Source: Strigops habroptila (Eukaryota > Chordata > Aves > Psittaciformes > Psittacidae). Taken from it: DNA of 64,000 bases. This document shows positions 62,912 through 64,000 of this stretch, piece by piece. The stretch covers positions 18,648,733-18,712,732 of the forward strand of contig NC_044301.2 of the NCBI RefSeq assembly GCF_004027225.2. The letters run 5' to 3'. The translations under genes were made by a program, and so were the position numbers. The notes under the pieces are model-generated. The model saw only the letters and a program-made list of their open reading frames with translations. It did not search any database and was not told the DNA's origin. Position 1 is the stretch's first letter; every line of letters starts with the position of its first letter.

Positions 62912-63360
62912 ACAGAACCCAAGAATGGGTTGGAAGGGACCTTAAAGCTCATCCAGTTCCAACCCCCTGCCATGGGCAGGGACACCTTCCACTAGAGCAG
63001 GTTGCTCCAAGCCCCTGTGTCCAACCTGGCCTTGAACACTGCCAGGGATGGGGCAGCCACAGCTTCTCTGGGCAACCTGTGCCAGGGCCTCACCACCCTC
63101 ACAGGGAAGAACTTCTGCCTCAGATCTCATCTCAACCTCCCCTCTGGCAGGTTAAAGCCATTCCCCCATCCTGTCCCCACAGGCCCTTGTCAAAAGCTTT
63201 CTTGTCAGCCCCTTTAGGCACTGGAAGCTGCTCTAAGGTCTCCCCGGAGCCCTTCTCAGCTCTTCTCCAGGCTGAACAAGCCCAGCGCTCTCAGCCTGTC
63301 TCCAGAGCAGAGCTGCTCCAGCCCTAGGAGCATCTCCATGGTCTCCTCTGGACTTGCTGG
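62912..63360 (-). repeat. CR1 LINE 3' fragment
   Basis: Antisense CR1 tail of about 450 bp, the longest simple tail here, running to GGTCTCCTCTGGACTTGCTG. Confidence 0.88.
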
Positions 63361-63437
63361 AGCTAACTATTCACTACATAAACATACTTTGCACTGTCAT
63401 GTGTATGTAGATTGCATCATTTGCCCTCTTCAGACTG

Positions 63438-63935
63438 TAAGAAACACCATTGTGTTGCTTTTACAGCCTTGTAAGTATAGCTAGCGTGATAACAAAAGAT
63501 AAAGAGGGAGATGGCAAATAGGTGGGAGGTTTCATTGTAGTCAGAGCGATAAAAGGGCTAGAACAAGGCTTGATACTTGAAACCAAGCTCCCCGAGGGGG
63601 GGGGGGAAATGAGTTAGGCGACTATACCATAAAAGGGAATGTGTAAATAAGGGGAAGGGGCACTTAAAGTAGAGTAGTGGGAGATGTAACCAGGGGCAGA
63701 CTTCGTGTGGGCAACTTAGGCACTTCGGATAGGCTGTAAACCTTGGAGTACCTAGCCAACAGGGAAACAAGGGAGGGACTTTGCGGTTGGGAATAGGGGA
63801 TAAAAAGGAGAAGCCTTGTAACCAGGGTGTGCCTACTTACTGGGACACCCGGTTTTGCAAAAACGTTAATAAATTGCTGCTTCACTGTTGTGTCTACCCT
63901 GAGCTTTTAAAATAAAAGTTTTTAAGTTTCTAAGA
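63438..63935 (+). repeat. Probable LTR of another ERV family
   Basis: LTR-like layout on the plus strand: TATA-like GGATAAAAAG (63798-63807), then TTAATAAATTGCTGCTTCAC with AATAAA at 63868-63873, then a CTACCCTGAGC U5-like end. Start and end are approximate and no target duplication was found. Confidence 0.5.
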
Positions 63936-64000
63936 AGATGTAGCTGCTCTTCCATCAGTACAGTATTTCCAAATAAAAAGCCTCCATTTCTCCTCTTGAC

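Noticed and set aside
61600-64000. GOT2 exon 1
   Set aside because: No CpG-rich stretch or presequence-like frame with a fitting donor was found, so it is presumed beyond the window.

Overview
The window is avian nuclear DNA. It holds three genes, all on the minus strand, in the order CNOT1 - SLC38A7 - GOT2. This matches the order I know from human chromosome 16q. The introns are short, and CR1 LINE fragments (3' ends with a GGTTGGAAGGGACCTT-type core) and endogenous retrovirus (ERV) LTRs are scattered throughout, which points to a bird. I cannot tell the order or species.

Layout. 1-3771: the end of a rearranged ERV (element A) inside a CNOT1 intron. 6499-24062: fifteen coding exons of CNOT1 (about 659 of roughly 2,370 residues), open in every exon; the rest of the gene lies off the left edge. 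24241-32776: CNOT1 intron 1, with CR1 copies and a solo LTR. 32640-33300: CpG-rich CNOT1 promoter with a non-coding first exon and a cluster of CCAAT boxes. 33300-36471: GC-rich flank, two further probable LTRs and CR1 pieces. 36472-41637: element B, a plus-strand ERV with both LTRs, gag-like and protease regions and integrase, but no reverse transcriptase and no env. 43046-48697: SLC38A7, the lysosomal glutamine/asparagine transporter SNAT7. 49490-53214: element C, a minus-strand 5'-truncated copy of the same ERV family with a long RT-RNase H frame. 53300-53870: a second GC-rich island, probably the old SLC38A7 5' end. 55440-61589: coding exons 2-10 of GOT2, intact; its first exon is beyond the right edge. 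63400-63940: another probable LTR.

Main discovery. SLC38A7 looks like a unitary pseudogene. Its exon order, phases and most protein sequence are preserved, but it carries an early in-frame TAG, a start codon changed to GTG, a 10-bp net deletion, a 2-bp deletion giving TAA, a 15-bp tandem duplication, two destroyed splice donors, a lost stop codon, and a solo LTR inserted directly into a coding exon with a recognisable 4-bp target duplication. Its two neighbours read cleanly, so a general assembly problem is unlikely. If real, this bird lineage has lost a conserved lysosomal amino-acid exporter.

The ERV family has a tRNA-Lys1,2-type primer binding site, no visible zinc knuckle or env, and a UAG between gag and protease kept in both copies that span it. 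It is present as three rearranged proviral copies and a solo LTR nested in a CR1. Elements B and C bracket dead SLC38A7 in opposite orientations. All copies are visibly defective.
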